Origin: Ruminococcus sp.
Lineage (GTDB): Bacteria > Bacillota > Clostridia > Oscillospirales > Ruminococcaceae
Assembly (NCBI GenBank): GCA_017558505.1
Contig: JAFYUM010000049.1
Span: 1-64,000 of the forward strand
Length of the DNA: 64,000 nucleotides
Reading direction: 5' to 3'
Part shown: positions 55,153 through 64,000 of the stretch, piece after piece
How the letters are laid out: each line of letters begins with the position of its first letter
How positions within the stretch are numbered: the stretch's first letter is position 1
Made by a program: the position numbers and the translations under genes
Notes under the pieces: generated by a model
The model's input: only the letters and a program-made list of their open reading frames with translations
What the model was told of the DNA's origin: nothing
The model's database searches: none

Positions 55153-55155
55153 GAA

Positions 55156-56274
55156 TTACAGATTATTGATTATCCCTGCAAGTTTTACTGTGTCCTCCTC
55201 CCTGCTGAATACGGATGGGGAAAATCTGACTGTTCCCGTATCTGTTCCAAGGGCGCTATGAGCCATTGTCGCACAGTGGTATCCTGCACGCAGACAAAAT
55301 CCCTCCTTTGCAAGAGAGGAAGCCACTCTTTCCGAGGGTATGCCCCGTATGTTGAATGATACAATGGGGACGTATTCAGCGGAGTCTGAACGGTATATAG
55401 TAACCTTCGGATTTTTTTCAAGCTCTGAAATAAAACGTCGGCAAATTCTATCCTCATGGGTGAATATCTTTTTTATACCGATTTTACGTATAAATTCAAT
55501 GCCCGCCTTCATTGACATAATACCGACAGTTCCAACTGTTCCGCTTTCCAATGCTTCGGGGAGGAGAATTGGCTGTTCAAGGCTGTGGGAGCCGCTTCCT
55601 GTTCCGCCCTGTATAATGGGAGAAATTGAGAATTTTCCGTCGCTTATGAGCATGCCCGTTCCCGTTATTCCGTACAAACCCTTATGACCTGCGGTGCATA
55701 TGATATTCATACCCTGCGACAGGTTTACATCAATTATTCCTGCCGCTTGTGCCGCGTCGACAATAAAGGCTATATTGCGTAATGTGCAAAGCTCTGCGAT
55801 TTCTTTCACAGGCATAATCTGTCCTGTGACATTGCTTGCAAGGGTGCAGACAATAGCTTTTGTATCATTTCTGATGAATCTGCGGAAGCTTTCAACAGTT
55901 TTTTTCTTTTCAGGGAAGATTTCCGCAACTGACAGCTTTATTTCTCCCGATTTTGCAAGCTCTGCGGCAGGTCGTGCAACGGAGTTGTGTTCCATTCCGC
56001 TTATAATAAGGTGACCACCGTTTTTCATAATGCCCTTGATTGCCATATTGAGGGCAAGAGTGCAGTTGAGGGTGAATACCACGTTTTCAGGCTCTGCCCC
56101 GAAGAAATCGGCGGCAGTTTCACGGGCGGCATATACCATTTCTGAGGTTTTCATTCCGAGGGGATGACCGCCTCTGCCCGGACTTGTAAGCTGTTCCATA
56201 GCTGATACCACAGCTTTTTTTACGGCAACAGGCTTCGGAAAGGTAGTGGCTGCATTGTCAAAGTTTACAATCAA
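55156..56274 (-). CDS. Cysteine desulfurase-family aminotransferase class V
   Basis: A 372-residue PLP enzyme. DNAATTFPKP opens the fold; GMEHNSVARP binds PLP, AGHKGLYG carries the Schiff-base Lys, and LRAGYHCATMAH has the sulfur-accepting Cys. It is of the group often labelled cysteine desulfurase/selenocysteine lyase. It overlaps the upstream DUF3343 gene by 4 bp, suggesting that protein takes the released sulfur or selenium. Confidence 0.9.
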   Translation of the reverse strand: MIVNFDNAATTFPKPVAVKKAVVSAMEQLTSPGRGGHPLGMKTSEMVYAARETAADFFGAEPENVVFTLNCTLALNMAIKGIMKNGGHLIISGMEHNSVARPAAELAKSGEIKLSVAEIFPEKKKTVESFRRFIRNDTKAIVCTLASNVTGQIMPVKEIAELCTLRNIAFIVDAAQAAGIIDVNLSQGMNIICTAGHKGLYGITGTGMLISDGKFSISPIIQGGTGSGSHSLEQPILLPEALESGTVGTVGIMSMKAGIEFIRKIGIKKIFTHEDRICRRFISELEKNPKVTIYRSDSAEYVPIVSFNIRGIPSERVASSLAKEGFCLRAGYHCATMAHSALGTDTGTVRFSPSVFSREEDTVKLAGIINNL

Positions 56275-56474
56275 GAAGCTCCCTCCTCGTAGAGATTGTA
56301 TGGGATTTTATACTTGTTTAAAAGCTTTGGTATATCGCTGTTTTTTTCTGTGTACAAATCATATCCGCATTCTCCCTCACGCCGCTTGAGCTCGCATCTG
56401 TAGCCGAATGAAACGAGAAGCCTTACGGCTTTTTGTGCGTAAGTGTAGGACGGCATCTGCAATATATATTTCAT
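56271..56474 (-). CDS. DUF3343 putative Se/S carrier protein
   Basis: A 67-residue protein of the DUF3343 type (MKYILQMPSYTYAQKAVRLL, YGYRCELKRR-like core, CGYDLY). The family is described as a putative selenium/sulfur carrier, and its overlap with the desulfurase gene fits. The conserved Cys residues are C27 and C36 approximately. The start at 56474 has AAGGAC upstream; the longer frame runs into the MITE-like element. Confidence 0.8.
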   Translation of the reverse strand: MKYILQMPSYTYAQKAVRLLVSFGYRCELKRREGECGYDLYTEKNSDIPKLLNKYKIPYNLYEEGAS

Positions 56475-56550
56475 ATAAATCAAGTCCTTTTTGTTATTAC
56501 AGCATAAATGCTGATATATCATAATATGCTGGATTTGCTTTTTAAGATAA

Positions 56551-56712
56551 TATTGCTCCACCAATTAAACCTTGCCGAAAAGATGAAAGCAGAAATGAAA
56601 TTTATCAAGGAAGAAAAACACAGGAATGCTGTCGCATTGTAAGTTTTTCTGACGCAGAGAAATTTTCTCTGTGCCGAATATTTGATGGCAAGGTTTAGTT
56701 GGGGGAGCAATA
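56551..56712. mobile_element. MITE-like element with 26-bp terminal inverted repeats
   Basis: The 26-bp ends at 56551-56576 and 56687-56712 are inverted copies differing at 2 positions. The ends begin with TA, compatible with a TA target duplication (IS630/mariner type). An inner CAGAGAA/TTCTCTG stem lies near 56655-56671. The 162-bp element has no real ORF and sits between the rodA terminator and the DUF3343 gene. Confidence 0.65.
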
Positions 56713-56737
56713 AAATAAGGACTGCCAAAAGCAGTCC
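56712..56737 (-). terminator. Terminator of the yifB-rodA operon
   Basis: GGACTGC (56719-56725) and GCAGTCC (56731-56737), followed on the minus strand by TTATTTTATT. Confidence 0.75.
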
Positions 56738-56766
56738 CTACATAATGATTATGAATTAATTCTGAA

Positions 56767-57927
56767 TTAATCCTTGTCCTCATCGTAGAAAACATTGTAA
56801 TTTACCGCACGGTAAGCGTACGTGCTCAATACAAGTCCGATGATGACATACATACTTAACATAGCCGTACCACCGCCGCTTATAAATGGCAGTGGAACAC
56901 CGATAACAGGTGCAACCTTAAGCACCATGCCGATATTCATAAGACAATGGGTGAAAAAGAGGCCGAATGCACCCATACAGATAAATCTGCCAAGTCGGTC
57001 GCGGGTAATTCTGCTGTCAGCAAATACTTTAAGGCATACATAGGCTAAAAGTATAATTATACCGATACATCCCACAAAGCCGAAAACCTGCCCTGCATGA
57101 GCGAAAATAAAATCGTTGTGAAGCTCGGGGACGTAGATGTACTCGTTTCGGCCTGCGAAAAGTCCTTTGCCGAAAACACCGCCCGACTGTAAGGCGTATA
57201 TACCTAAATCCTGCTGATATTCAATGTTTTCGGGGTCAGTACCCGGTTTGAAAAGAATGAGTATTCGCTCCTTGTGGAAGCTGCTTAGGAAGTTGAACCA
57301 CATGACGGCAACACCTGCGGCTATTACAAAGGGAGCCGCAAGAAGATATTTCCACGAAATATTTGCGGAAATCATCATAAATCCGAATATAGCGGCGAAT
57401 ACAATGGCTGTACCATAGTCACCCTGTAATACGACTATACCAAGGGGGAGAGCACCGTGTATGAGTAGCAGAAGCATATGCAAAGGCTTGTTCATGTTTT
57501 CCTCTGCCTTTGAAAGGTGCAGGCTGAAAGTGAGAATAAATGCAATTTTCATAATTTCTGATGGCTGCAGGCTGACGCCGAAAATCATAATCCAGCCACG
57601 GTCGTCGGCACCGTCACGCTGATAGCCCAGAGATGTAAAGGTAAGTGCCACTATAGCAAGGGTGATGGGGACGAAGATAAACCATAGCTTTACGAGCTTA
57701 CGGTAGTCGATGTAAGAAATGATAATCGAAGCCGTAAGACCGAGAGCCATGGATACGAGCTGTGTTTTCCAGTAGCTGTCACCTATACCCTCGTCAATAC
57801 TTACTTCACTTGTGGCAATGCTGTAGATAAGCAGTGTGCCAAGTACAGCGCATAATGTAACCGTGAATAAAAGCCCGAAATCAAGGCTGTGTTTGTTTGC
57901 GGGAAGTTTTTTGAATGCGGATTTCAT
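56767..57927 (-). CDS. rodA: RodA/FtsW-family peptidoglycan polymerase
   Basis: A 386-residue SEDS protein with about ten membrane segments. The QPSEIMKIAFIL loop, GDYGTAIVF, and the C-terminal GVPLPFISGGGTAMLSMYVIIG are SEDS signatures. RodA polymerises glycan strands in cell elongation; FtsW/SpoVE homologs are the alternative. It follows yifB after 12 bp. The start has GAAAGGACAT upstream. Confidence 0.88.
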   Translation of the reverse strand: MKSAFKKLPANKHSLDFGLLFTVTLCAVLGTLLIYSIATSEVSIDEGIGDSYWKTQLVSMALGLTASIIISYIDYRKLVKLWFIFVPITLAIVALTFTSLGYQRDGADDRGWIMIFGVSLQPSEIMKIAFILTFSLHLSKAEENMNKPLHMLLLLIHGALPLGIVVLQGDYGTAIVFAAIFGFMMISANISWKYLLAAPFVIAAGVAVMWFNFLSSFHKERILILFKPGTDPENIEYQQDLGIYALQSGGVFGKGLFAGRNEYIYVPELHNDFIFAHAGQVFGFVGCIGIIILLAYVCLKVFADSRITRDRLGRFICMGAFGLFFTHCLMNIGMVLKVAPVIGVPLPFISGGGTAMLSMYVIIGLVLSTYAYRAVNYNVFYDEDKD

Positions 57928-57939
57928 CTGATGTCCTTT

Positions 57940-59457
57940 CTATTTTTGTTCTTCATTTATTCGGTATTGTGCCGCTTCTGTAATATGTTTTCTTGTAATC
58001 ATATCAGAGCCGTCAAGGTCGGCAATGGTACGTGCTGTTTTCAGTATGCGTGAGTAGGCACGTCCGGACAGGCTCAATGCACGGAAAAGCCTGTCAAGTG
58101 TGGCGGAAGCTTCCTCGTCCATTATACAGTATTCCTGCAATTTGTTGTCGGTTATAAGTGCGTTGCAGGTTATTCCTGTACCCTCAAAGCGTTCCGATTG
58201 TCTTTTTCTTGCGGTGGTGACTCTTTCACGCACAGATTCGGAGGATTCTTCTTTTTTAGCAGAGGACAGATCCTTGAACTCAGCAGGGGCAACCTCTATG
58301 TGCAGATCGAAGCGGTCAAGAAGTGGTCCTGAAATTCTCTGCTGATATTCCACAACCTTTTTTGGTGAACAGCTGCATTTTCTTGTAGGATGACCGTAAT
58401 AGCCGCAGGGACAAGGATTCATAGCACCTATGAGCATAAATGTGCAGGGGTATGTTACCGTACCTGATGCACGGGATATTGTAACACTTCTGTCCTCAAT
58501 GGGCTGTCGGAGAATTTCAAGTGTACGCTTGTCGAATTCTGCTATTTCATCAAGGAAAAGAAGTCCGTTATGTGCCAGTGATACTTCGCCGGGTTTTGGA
58601 ATAGTTCCGCCGCCTGCCAGTCCTGCCGATGATATGGTGTGGTGAGGGGAGCGGAAAGGTCTTTTTGTTATTATGGGCGAGTCGGGAGTAAGTAATCCTG
58701 AAATTGAATGAATTTTTGTGGTTTCAAGTGCCTCATCAAAAGTCAGCGGAGGGAGTATGGAGGGCATACGCTTTGCAAGCATACTCTTTCCGCTGCCCGG
58801 GGAGCCGATAAGCAAGGCGTTGTGTCCGCCCGCCGCTGCGATTTCCAATGCTCTTTTGGCGAATTGCTGTCCTTTTACATCGGAAAAATCAAGTATTTCG
58901 TTATATTCGGGCTCTGGAGGGATGTATGTTTCGCAGGGTGAGAGAAACTCCTCCCCACGGAAATGGCGGATAAGCTCCTCGCCGTTTTTTACAGCATAAA
59001 CGTCAATTCCCTTTATTACAGAGGCTTCACGGGCATTGTCGGCAGGGACGAAAACAGATTTTATTCCCATTTCACGGGCAAGAATCATCATAGGAAGAAC
59101 GCCGTTGATACTTCTGACATCGCCGTTGAGGGACAATTCGCCGATAAAGGCACATCCGTCCGTTGCGTCGTTAATCATACGCATGGCACGGAGAATAGCC
59201 ATAAATATTGCCATATCGTGTACGGAACCGCTTTTTTTCGTGTCGGCAGGTGCAAGGTTGATCATAACCTCTGCCGCAGGAAAACTTATATCACAGGCAC
59301 GGAGAGCGGCTTTTATACGGTCACGACTTTCTTTTACTACGGTGTCGGGGAGTCCGACGATCTCAAATTGAGGTTGCCCACGGCTTATGTCGATTTCCAC
59401 ATCCACAGGAAAGGCGTTCAGCCCGAAAAGTCCAAGACTCGCAATTTTAGCAAACAT
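57940..59457 (-). CDS. YifB/ComM-family AAA ATPase (Mg chelatase-like)
   Basis: A 505-residue protein: N-terminal Lon-like/ChlI domain (about 1-180, VGLPDTVVKESRDRIKAAL), an AAA+ core with Walker A LLIGSPGSGKSMLAKR and Walker B GLLFLDEIAEF, a zinc-like CPCGYYGHPTRKCSC insert, and a C-terminal Mg-chelatase-like lid. ComM homologs are helicases promoting branch migration in DNA uptake. It is the first gene of a two-gene operon with rodA. Confidence 0.93.
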   Translation of the reverse strand: MFAKIASLGLFGLNAFPVDVEIDISRGQPQFEIVGLPDTVVKESRDRIKAALRACDISFPAAEVMINLAPADTKKSGSVHDMAIFMAILRAMRMINDATDGCAFIGELSLNGDVRSINGVLPMMILAREMGIKSVFVPADNAREASVIKGIDVYAVKNGEELIRHFRGEEFLSPCETYIPPEPEYNEILDFSDVKGQQFAKRALEIAAAGGHNALLIGSPGSGKSMLAKRMPSILPPLTFDEALETTKIHSISGLLTPDSPIITKRPFRSPHHTISSAGLAGGGTIPKPGEVSLAHNGLLFLDEIAEFDKRTLEILRQPIEDRSVTISRASGTVTYPCTFMLIGAMNPCPCGYYGHPTRKCSCSPKKVVEYQQRISGPLLDRFDLHIEVAPAEFKDLSSAKKEESSESVRERVTTARKRQSERFEGTGITCNALITDNKLQEYCIMDEEASATLDRLFRALSLSGRAYSRILKTARTIADLDGSDMITRKHITEAAQYRINEEQK

Positions 59458-59498
59458 ATATTTTCACATCCTTTGTAAAGAAATAATATTTCTATTTT

Positions 59499-59527
59499 AT
59501 TATACCATTTTTTTTGCTGAATGTAAA
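59499..59527 (-). promoter_or_regulatory. Promoter of the yifB-rodA operon
   Basis: Minus strand TTTACA (59527-59522), 17 bp, TATAAT (59504-59499). Confidence 0.75.
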
Positions 59528-59573
59528 TATTAACATGAAAAATTTTTAGAGGTGATCTTTTATACAAATAACC

Positions 59574-59605
59574 AAAAAAGTCGGATTTGAAACAACAAAT
59601 CCGAC
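59574..59605 (-). terminator. Strong minus-strand terminator upstream of rpoB
   Basis: A perfect 10-bp stem (59580-59589 with 59596-59605), 6-nt loop and six Ts on the minus strand. No minus-strand gene lies just upstream, which supports a small RNA. Confidence 0.8.
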
Positions 59606-59642
59606 GAAGTATCCAATATTTTGAAAAACAAGGTAAATGCCC

Positions 59643-59671
59643 TTGACAAAGGGAAGGAAATATGATAAACT
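59643..59671 (+). promoter_or_regulatory. Probable rpoB promoter
   Basis: TTGACA (59643-59648), 17 bp, TGa-TAAACT (-10 at 59666-59671). A TATAAT at 59674-59679 is too far from this -35 but may serve as an alternative -10. Confidence 0.55.
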
Positions 59672-59718
59672 AATATAATGTATCAGTATGTGAAGGGTAT
59701 TCCTATCCTCAGCAAAAT

Positions 59719-59748
59719 ATTATAACACAATATTTATGCTTTTGTCAA
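59719..59748 (-). promoter_or_regulatory. Consensus promoter of the candidate small RNA
   Basis: Minus strand TTGACA (59748-59743), 18 bp, TATAAT (59724-59719), facing away from rpoB. Confidence 0.65.
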
Positions 59749-59819
59749 TAGTTTTCCGAAAATTTTTTCGGAGGATACCTGAAAGTCAATACGAAAAAAC
59801 AAATAAGGAGGTTCCGCCT

Positions 59820-62800
59820 ATGGTGAATGTAACACCTAAGCAGCTGGGAAAAAATGTCAGAATGAGCTTCGGTAAAATTACCGAGCCTCTTGAAATGCCT
59901 AACCTTATCGAGGTTCAGAAGGACTCTTACAAGTGGTTCAGAGAAGAGGGACTCAGGGAGGTTTTCCGTGATATGACGGCAATTACCGATTACAACGGTA
60001 ATCTCGTGCTGAATTTCAAGGACTACCGCTTTGATGATACTCCGAAATATAGCCTTGCAGAATGTAAGTCAAGAGGTGCGACCTATCAGGTTAAGATGTT
60101 CGCAACTGCAACACTTTGCAACAAGGAAACAGGTGCGGTAAGCGAAAGTGAAATCTATATGGGCGATTTTCCGCTTATGACAGACAGCGGTACCTTCGTT
60201 ATCAACGGTGCAGAGCGTGTTATTGTATCACAGCTCGTTCGTTCTCCCGGTGTATACTATGCTTTTGAAAAGGATAAGACAGGTAAGGATCTTTTCAGTG
60301 CCACTGTTATCCCTAACAGGGGTGCATGGCTTGAATACGAAATGGACTCCAACGACGTTGTCTATGTCCGCATCGACAAGAACAGAAAAATTCCGCTTAC
60401 AACCTTTATCCGTGCTCTTGGTGTAGGTTCCGACGAGGAGATTTATGAGCTTTTCGGCGCTGATGAGCGTCTCAAGCAGACTATCCTCCAGAAGGACCAG
60501 ACAAAGAATACCTCCGACGGTCTTATTGACGTTTATAAGAAACTCCGTCCCGGTGAGCCTCCTACGGTTGAAAGTGCCGTAACTCACCTCAACAACCTTT
60601 TCTTCGACGCAAAGAGATATGATCTCTGCCGTTTCGGTAGATACAAGTACAACAAGAAGCTTGGTATTGCTTCCCGTCTTGCAGGTCATACCCTTTCAGA
60701 GCCCGTTGTAAATCCCCTTACAGGCGAGATTATGGCAGAGGCTGGCGAAACTGTAACATACGACAAGGCTCGTGAAATTGAGCAGGCAGGTGTATATCAC
60801 GCTTTCGTTACAGTTGAAGCAAAGGAATACTACACAAACGACAGAGGCGAAACACAGATCCGTCTTGTTGAGCGTGTTGCCAAGATTATCGGTAACGGTA
60901 TGGTTGACATCAAGGGATATGTTGACTTTGACGTTGAAAAGTACGGCATCAACGAACTTGTTTCATTCAAGGTTCTGAAGGATATCCTTGAAAACTCCTC
61001 TGACTCTGACGAAATCGAGGAAAACGTAAAGAAAAGGGCTGATGAGCTTGTTCCAAAGCACATTATCCTTGACGATATATTCGCAACTATCAGCTACTTT
61101 ATCAACCTCTGTGAAGGCGTTGGTACAGTAGACGATATTGACCACCTCGGCAACCGTCGTATCCGTTCGGTAGGCGAACTGCTTCAGAATCAGTTCCGTA
61201 TCGGTTACGCACGTATGGAGCGTGGTATCCGTGAGAGAATGAACATCCAGACACAGGATGTAAACTCCCTTACACCACAGACTCTTATCAATATCAGACC
61301 TATTTCTTCGGCTATGAAGGAATTCTTCTGCTCCTCACCACTTTCACAGTTTATGGATCAGAACAATCCTCTTGCTGAACTTACACATAAAAGAAGACTT
61401 TCAGCCCTCGGTCCCGGAGGTCTTTCAAGAGACCGTGCCGGATTCGAGGTTCGTGACGTTCACTACAGCCACTACGGCAGAATGTGTCCTATCGAAACTC
61501 CTGAAGGTCCTAACATCGGACTTATCTCATACCTTGCTACATTTGCAAGAATTAACCAGTATGGCTTCATTGAAGCGCCTTACCGTAAGGTTGATAAGGC
61601 AACAGGCGTAGTTACCAATGAGGTAGTTTACATGACTGCCGATATGGAAGATAACTTCGTTGTAGCGCAGGCTAACGAACCTCTCACAGAGGAAGGAAAG
61701 CTTGCTCGTCCAAGAGTTAACGCACGTTACCGTGAGCAGATTCTCGAATGTGAGCGTGAAATCGTTGACTACATGGACGTATCACCTAAAATGGTTGTTT
61801 CTGTTGCTACATCAATGATTCCTTTCCTTGAAAACGATGACGCTAACCGTGCTCTCATGGGTTCAAACATGCAGCGTCAGGCTGTTCCGCTTCTCAAGAC
61901 AGAGCGTCCTTTCGTTGGTACTGGTATGGAATATAAGGCTGCCGTTGACTCGGGCGTATGTATCGTTTCTGACTGCGACGGTACTGTAAGCTATGTTGAC
62001 GCAGATAATGTACGTGTTATCGGTGACGACGGTATTGAAAGAAAGTACGAGCTTATCAAGTTCAAGCGTTCAAACCAGGGTACCTGCGTAAACCAGAGAC
62101 CTATTGTTTCTGTTGGTGAAAAGATTACAAAGGGACAGGTGCTTGTTGACGGTCCCGCTACAGCAGACGGTGAAATCTCTCTTGGTAAGAATGCCCTCAT
62201 CGGCTTCATGACATGGGAAGGTTATAACTACGAGGACGCTGTACTTCTTAACGAGCGTCTTGTACGTGAAGATGTATTTACTTCCGTTCACATCGAGGAA
62301 TATGAAATTGAGTGCCGTGACACCAAACTCGGTCCCGAGGAAATTACCCGTGATATCCCCAACGTGGGTGATGATGCACTGGCAAACCTTGATGAAAACG
62401 GTATCATAAGAATTGGTTCAGAGGTTACATCCGGCGATATTCTCGTTGGTAAGGTAACCCCCAAGGGTGAAACAGAGCTTACAGCTGAAGAAAGACTTCT
62501 CCGTGCTATCTTCGGTGAAAAGGCTCGTGAAGTCCGCGATAACTCCCTTAAAGTACCTCATGGTGAGGCCGGCGTTATTGTTGACGTTAAGGTGTTCACT
62601 CGTGATAACTGCGATGAACTCAGCGCAGGCGTAAATATGCGTGTAATCTGCTACATCGCACAGAAGCGTAAGATTACTGTCGGTGATAAGATGGCCGGCC
62701 GTCACGGAAACAAGGGTGTCGTATCACGTATCCTCCCCGAGGAAGATATGCCATTCCTTCCCGACGGTACACCTCTTGACATCGTTCTCAATCCTCTCGG

Positions 62801-63719
62801 CGTACCTTCACGAATGAATATCGGTCAGGTACTTGAGGTTCACCTCGGTATGGCTTGTAAGGCTCTTGGCTGGCACATTATGACACCTGTATTCGACGGT
62901 GCTCATGAGGATGATATCAGAGAATGCTTCCGCCAGGCAAATGAAAAGAGCAAGGCTCACAAGGATGATTACTTTGAACTCAACACAATGGATAAGGTTA
63001 TCAACCCCAAGGGACTTGAATTCAATGATGATTGTAAGTTTACTCTCTATGACGGACGTACAGGTGAAAAGTTCGACAACCGTGTAACCGTGGGCTATAT
63101 GTACTACCTCAAGCTCCACCACCTTGTTGACGATAAGATTCACGCACGTTCAGTTGGTCCGTATGCTCTTGTTACACAGCAGCCTCTGGGCGGTAAGGCA
63201 CAGTTCGGCGGCCAGCGTTTCGGAGAAATGGAAGTTTGGGCTCTGGAGGCTTACGGTGCTGCTTACACTCTCCAGGAAATCCTTACAGTTAAGTCTGACG
63301 ATACAATCGGACGTGTAAACACATACGAGGCTATCGTTAAGGGACAGAATGTTCCTACTCCGGGTATCCCCGAATCCTTCAAGGTTCTCATCAAGGAAAT
63401 GCAGTCCCTCGGTCTTGATGTCAAGGTTCTTGATATCAATCAGGAGGAAATCGACCTCAAGCAGAGCTTTGATGACGATCCGATGCCTGTAAGAGGTGAC
63501 TTCAACGATGAGGAAACAGAAGACCTCAACGCACTCTCCGATGATGAAATCGGCGATGCAGGATTCAGAGCAATCGACGGCGAGGACGATAATTTCGAGG
63601 AGCTGGAAAAGGGCGAAAGCTACAGCTTCGACGATGAAGACGATTTCGGCGGCTTCGGCGGAGATGATGATGAAAGCGGTTTTGACGATTTCGGCATAGA
63701 TGATTCATACGACGATTAA
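59820..63719 (+). CDS. rpoB: RNA polymerase beta subunit
   Basis: The 1299-residue beta subunit is complete. The rifampicin-region segment [18 protein letters not shown] and [19 protein letters not shown], the [10 protein letters not shown] motif and the C-terminal [27 protein letters not shown] are diagnostic. A long acidic tail (about 1225-1299, [15 protein letters not shown]) follows. The start at 59820 fits AAGGAGGT (59804-59811); an in-frame ATG at 59736 would add 28 residues across the leader. No rplL precedes it here; rpoC follows after 90 bp. Confidence 0.97.
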   Translation: MVNVTPKQLGKNVRMSFGKITEPLEMPNLIEVQKDSYKWFREEGLREVFRDMTAITDYNGNLVLNFKDYRFDDTPKYSLAECKSRGATYQVKMFATATLCNKETGAVSESEIYMGDFPLMTDSGTFVINGAERVIVSQLVRSPGVYYAFEKDKTGKDLFSATVIPNRGAWLEYEMDSNDVVYVRIDKNRKIPLTTFIRALGVGSDEEIYELFGADERLKQTILQKDQTKNTSDGLIDVYKKLRPGEPPTVESAVTHLNNLFFDAKRYDLCRFGRYKYNKKLGIASRLAGHTLSEPVVNPLTGEIMAEAGETVTYDKAREIEQAGVYHAFVTVEAKEYYTNDRGETQIRLVERVAKIIGNGMVDIKGYVDFDVEKYGINELVSFKVLKDILENSSDSDEIEENVKKRADELVPKHIILDDIFATISYFINLCEGVGTVDDIDHLGNRRIRSVGELLQNQFRIGYARMERGIRERMNIQTQDVNSLTPQTLINIRPISSAMKEFFCSSPLSQFMDQNNPLAELTHKRRLSALGPGGLSRDRAGFEVRDVHYSHYGRMCPIETPEGPNIGLISYLATFARINQYGFIEAPYRKVDKATGVVTNEVVYMTADMEDNFVVAQANEPLTEEGKLARPRVNARYREQILECEREIVDYMDVSPKMVVSVATSMIPFLENDDANRALMGSNMQRQAVPLLKTERPFVGTGMEYKAAVDSGVCIVSDCDGTVSYVDADNVRVIGDDGIERKYELIKFKRSNQGTCVNQRPIVSVGEKITKGQVLVDGPATADGEISLGKNALIGFMTWEGYNYEDAVLLNERLVREDVFTSVHIEEYEIECRDTKLGPEEITRDIPNVGDDALANLDENGIIRIGSEVTSGDILVGKVTPKGETELTAEERLLRAIFGEKAREVRDNSLKVPHGEAGVIVDVKVFTRDNCDELSAGVNMRVICYIAQKRKITVGDKMAGRHGNKGVVSRILPEEDMPFLPDGTPLDIVLNPLGVPSRMNIGQVLEVHLGMACKALGWHIMTPVFDGAHEDDIRECFRQANEKSKAHKDDYFELNTMDKVINPKGLEFNDDCKFTLYDGRTGEKFDNRVTVGYMYYLKLHHLVDDKIHARSVGPYALVTQQPLGGKAQFGGQRFGEMEVWALEAYGAAYTLQEILTVKSDDTIGRVNTYEAIVKGQNVPTPGIPESFKVLIKEMQSLGLDVKVLDINQEEIDLKQSFDDDPMPVRGDFNDEETEDLNALSDDEIGDAGFRAIDGEDDNFEELEKGESYSFDDEDDFGGFGGDDDESGFDDFGIDDSYDD

Positions 63720-63742
63720 TAAGTTGATTAATTAGTGTTCTG

Positions 63743-64000
<258 letters not shown>

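Larger units (their letters stand above)
59573..59712 (-). ncRNA. Candidate antisense small RNA over the rpoB promoter
   Basis: A minus-strand promoter (59719-59748) and a strong terminator (59574-59605) define a transcript of about 140 nt with no ribosome site or ORF. It reads across the rpoB promoter (59643-59671) in the opposite direction. An inner CCCTT-tgtc-AAGGG hairpin is visible near 59640-59653. No known RNA family was recognised. Confidence 0.5.

Noticed and set aside
56519..56795. Minus-strand ORFs of 69 and 76 codons
   Set aside because: They lie within the MITE-like element and the rodA terminator and have no ribosome site.

Overview
The window looks like a chromosomal segment of a cellulosome-forming Ruminococcus close to R. 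flavefaciens. Four signs support this. A family 48 cellulase and a family 26 mannanase both end in dockerins whose second calcium loop is one residue longer than usual, as known from R. flavefaciens. Extracellular domains are joined by Thr-rich linkers. An indolepyruvate oxidoreductase/phenylacetate-CoA ligase cluster fits the arylacetate carboxylation known in ruminal bacteria. Promoters and Shine-Dalgarno sites are Firmicute-like. The DNA is moderately AT-rich by eye (not calculated). No phage, conjugative element, CRISPR array or intact insertion sequence was seen, so most of the window reads as core genome. All assignments come from reading the sequence without database searches.

Layout, 1-20.7 kb: the end of a large Cna-B-repeat surface protein with a sortase signal; an AIM24-family protein; an isochorismatase-like/membrane protein/nth/yjbQ operon; a dockerin-bearing GH26 mannanase; the divergent CoA genes coaX and coaBC; a small winged-helix-like gene; a DUF1846 protein; a Gld-type ABC exporter operon with a glycosyltransferase; and the GH48 cellulase. 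20.7-38.2 kb: tRNA-Leu(GAG); a TolA-like coiled-coil membrane protein with 45-bp tandem repeats; a dehydrogenase/proB/orf/proA operon; rny with a structured leader; an O-antigen ligase-like protein; a CNNM/CorC protein; an alanine symporter; a tetrahydrofolate riboswitch followed by folT and folC; small accessory genes; and a GH25 lysozyme.

38.2-50.4 kb: a HAD phosphatase, then an expanded iorA/iorB/paaK/ACT cluster with five inserted small or exported proteins, a zinc-ribbon protein, a lipase, a CmpB-like membrane protein and malQ. 50.4-64 kb: an N-terminal dockerin protein with bacterial Ig-like domains, cdaR/cdaA (cyclic di-AMP), a cysteine desulfurase with a DUF3343 partner, rodA and yifB (all minus strand), then rpoB and the start of rpoC.

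The genes serve a plant-fibre degrader: cellulosomal enzymes and surface proteins outside; envelope synthesis and turnover (rodA, lysozyme, cdaA, O-antigen ligase-like); and cofactor and amino-acid supply (CoA, folate, proline, aromatic amino acids). The observations most worth checking are (1) a candidate antisense small RNA across the rpoB promoter, (2) hairpin leaders in front of all three dockerin genes, (3) two palindromic, TA-flanked, MITE-like elements, (4) structured leaders of rny and the CNNM gene, and (5) the interrupted aromatic ferredoxin oxidoreductase cluster.
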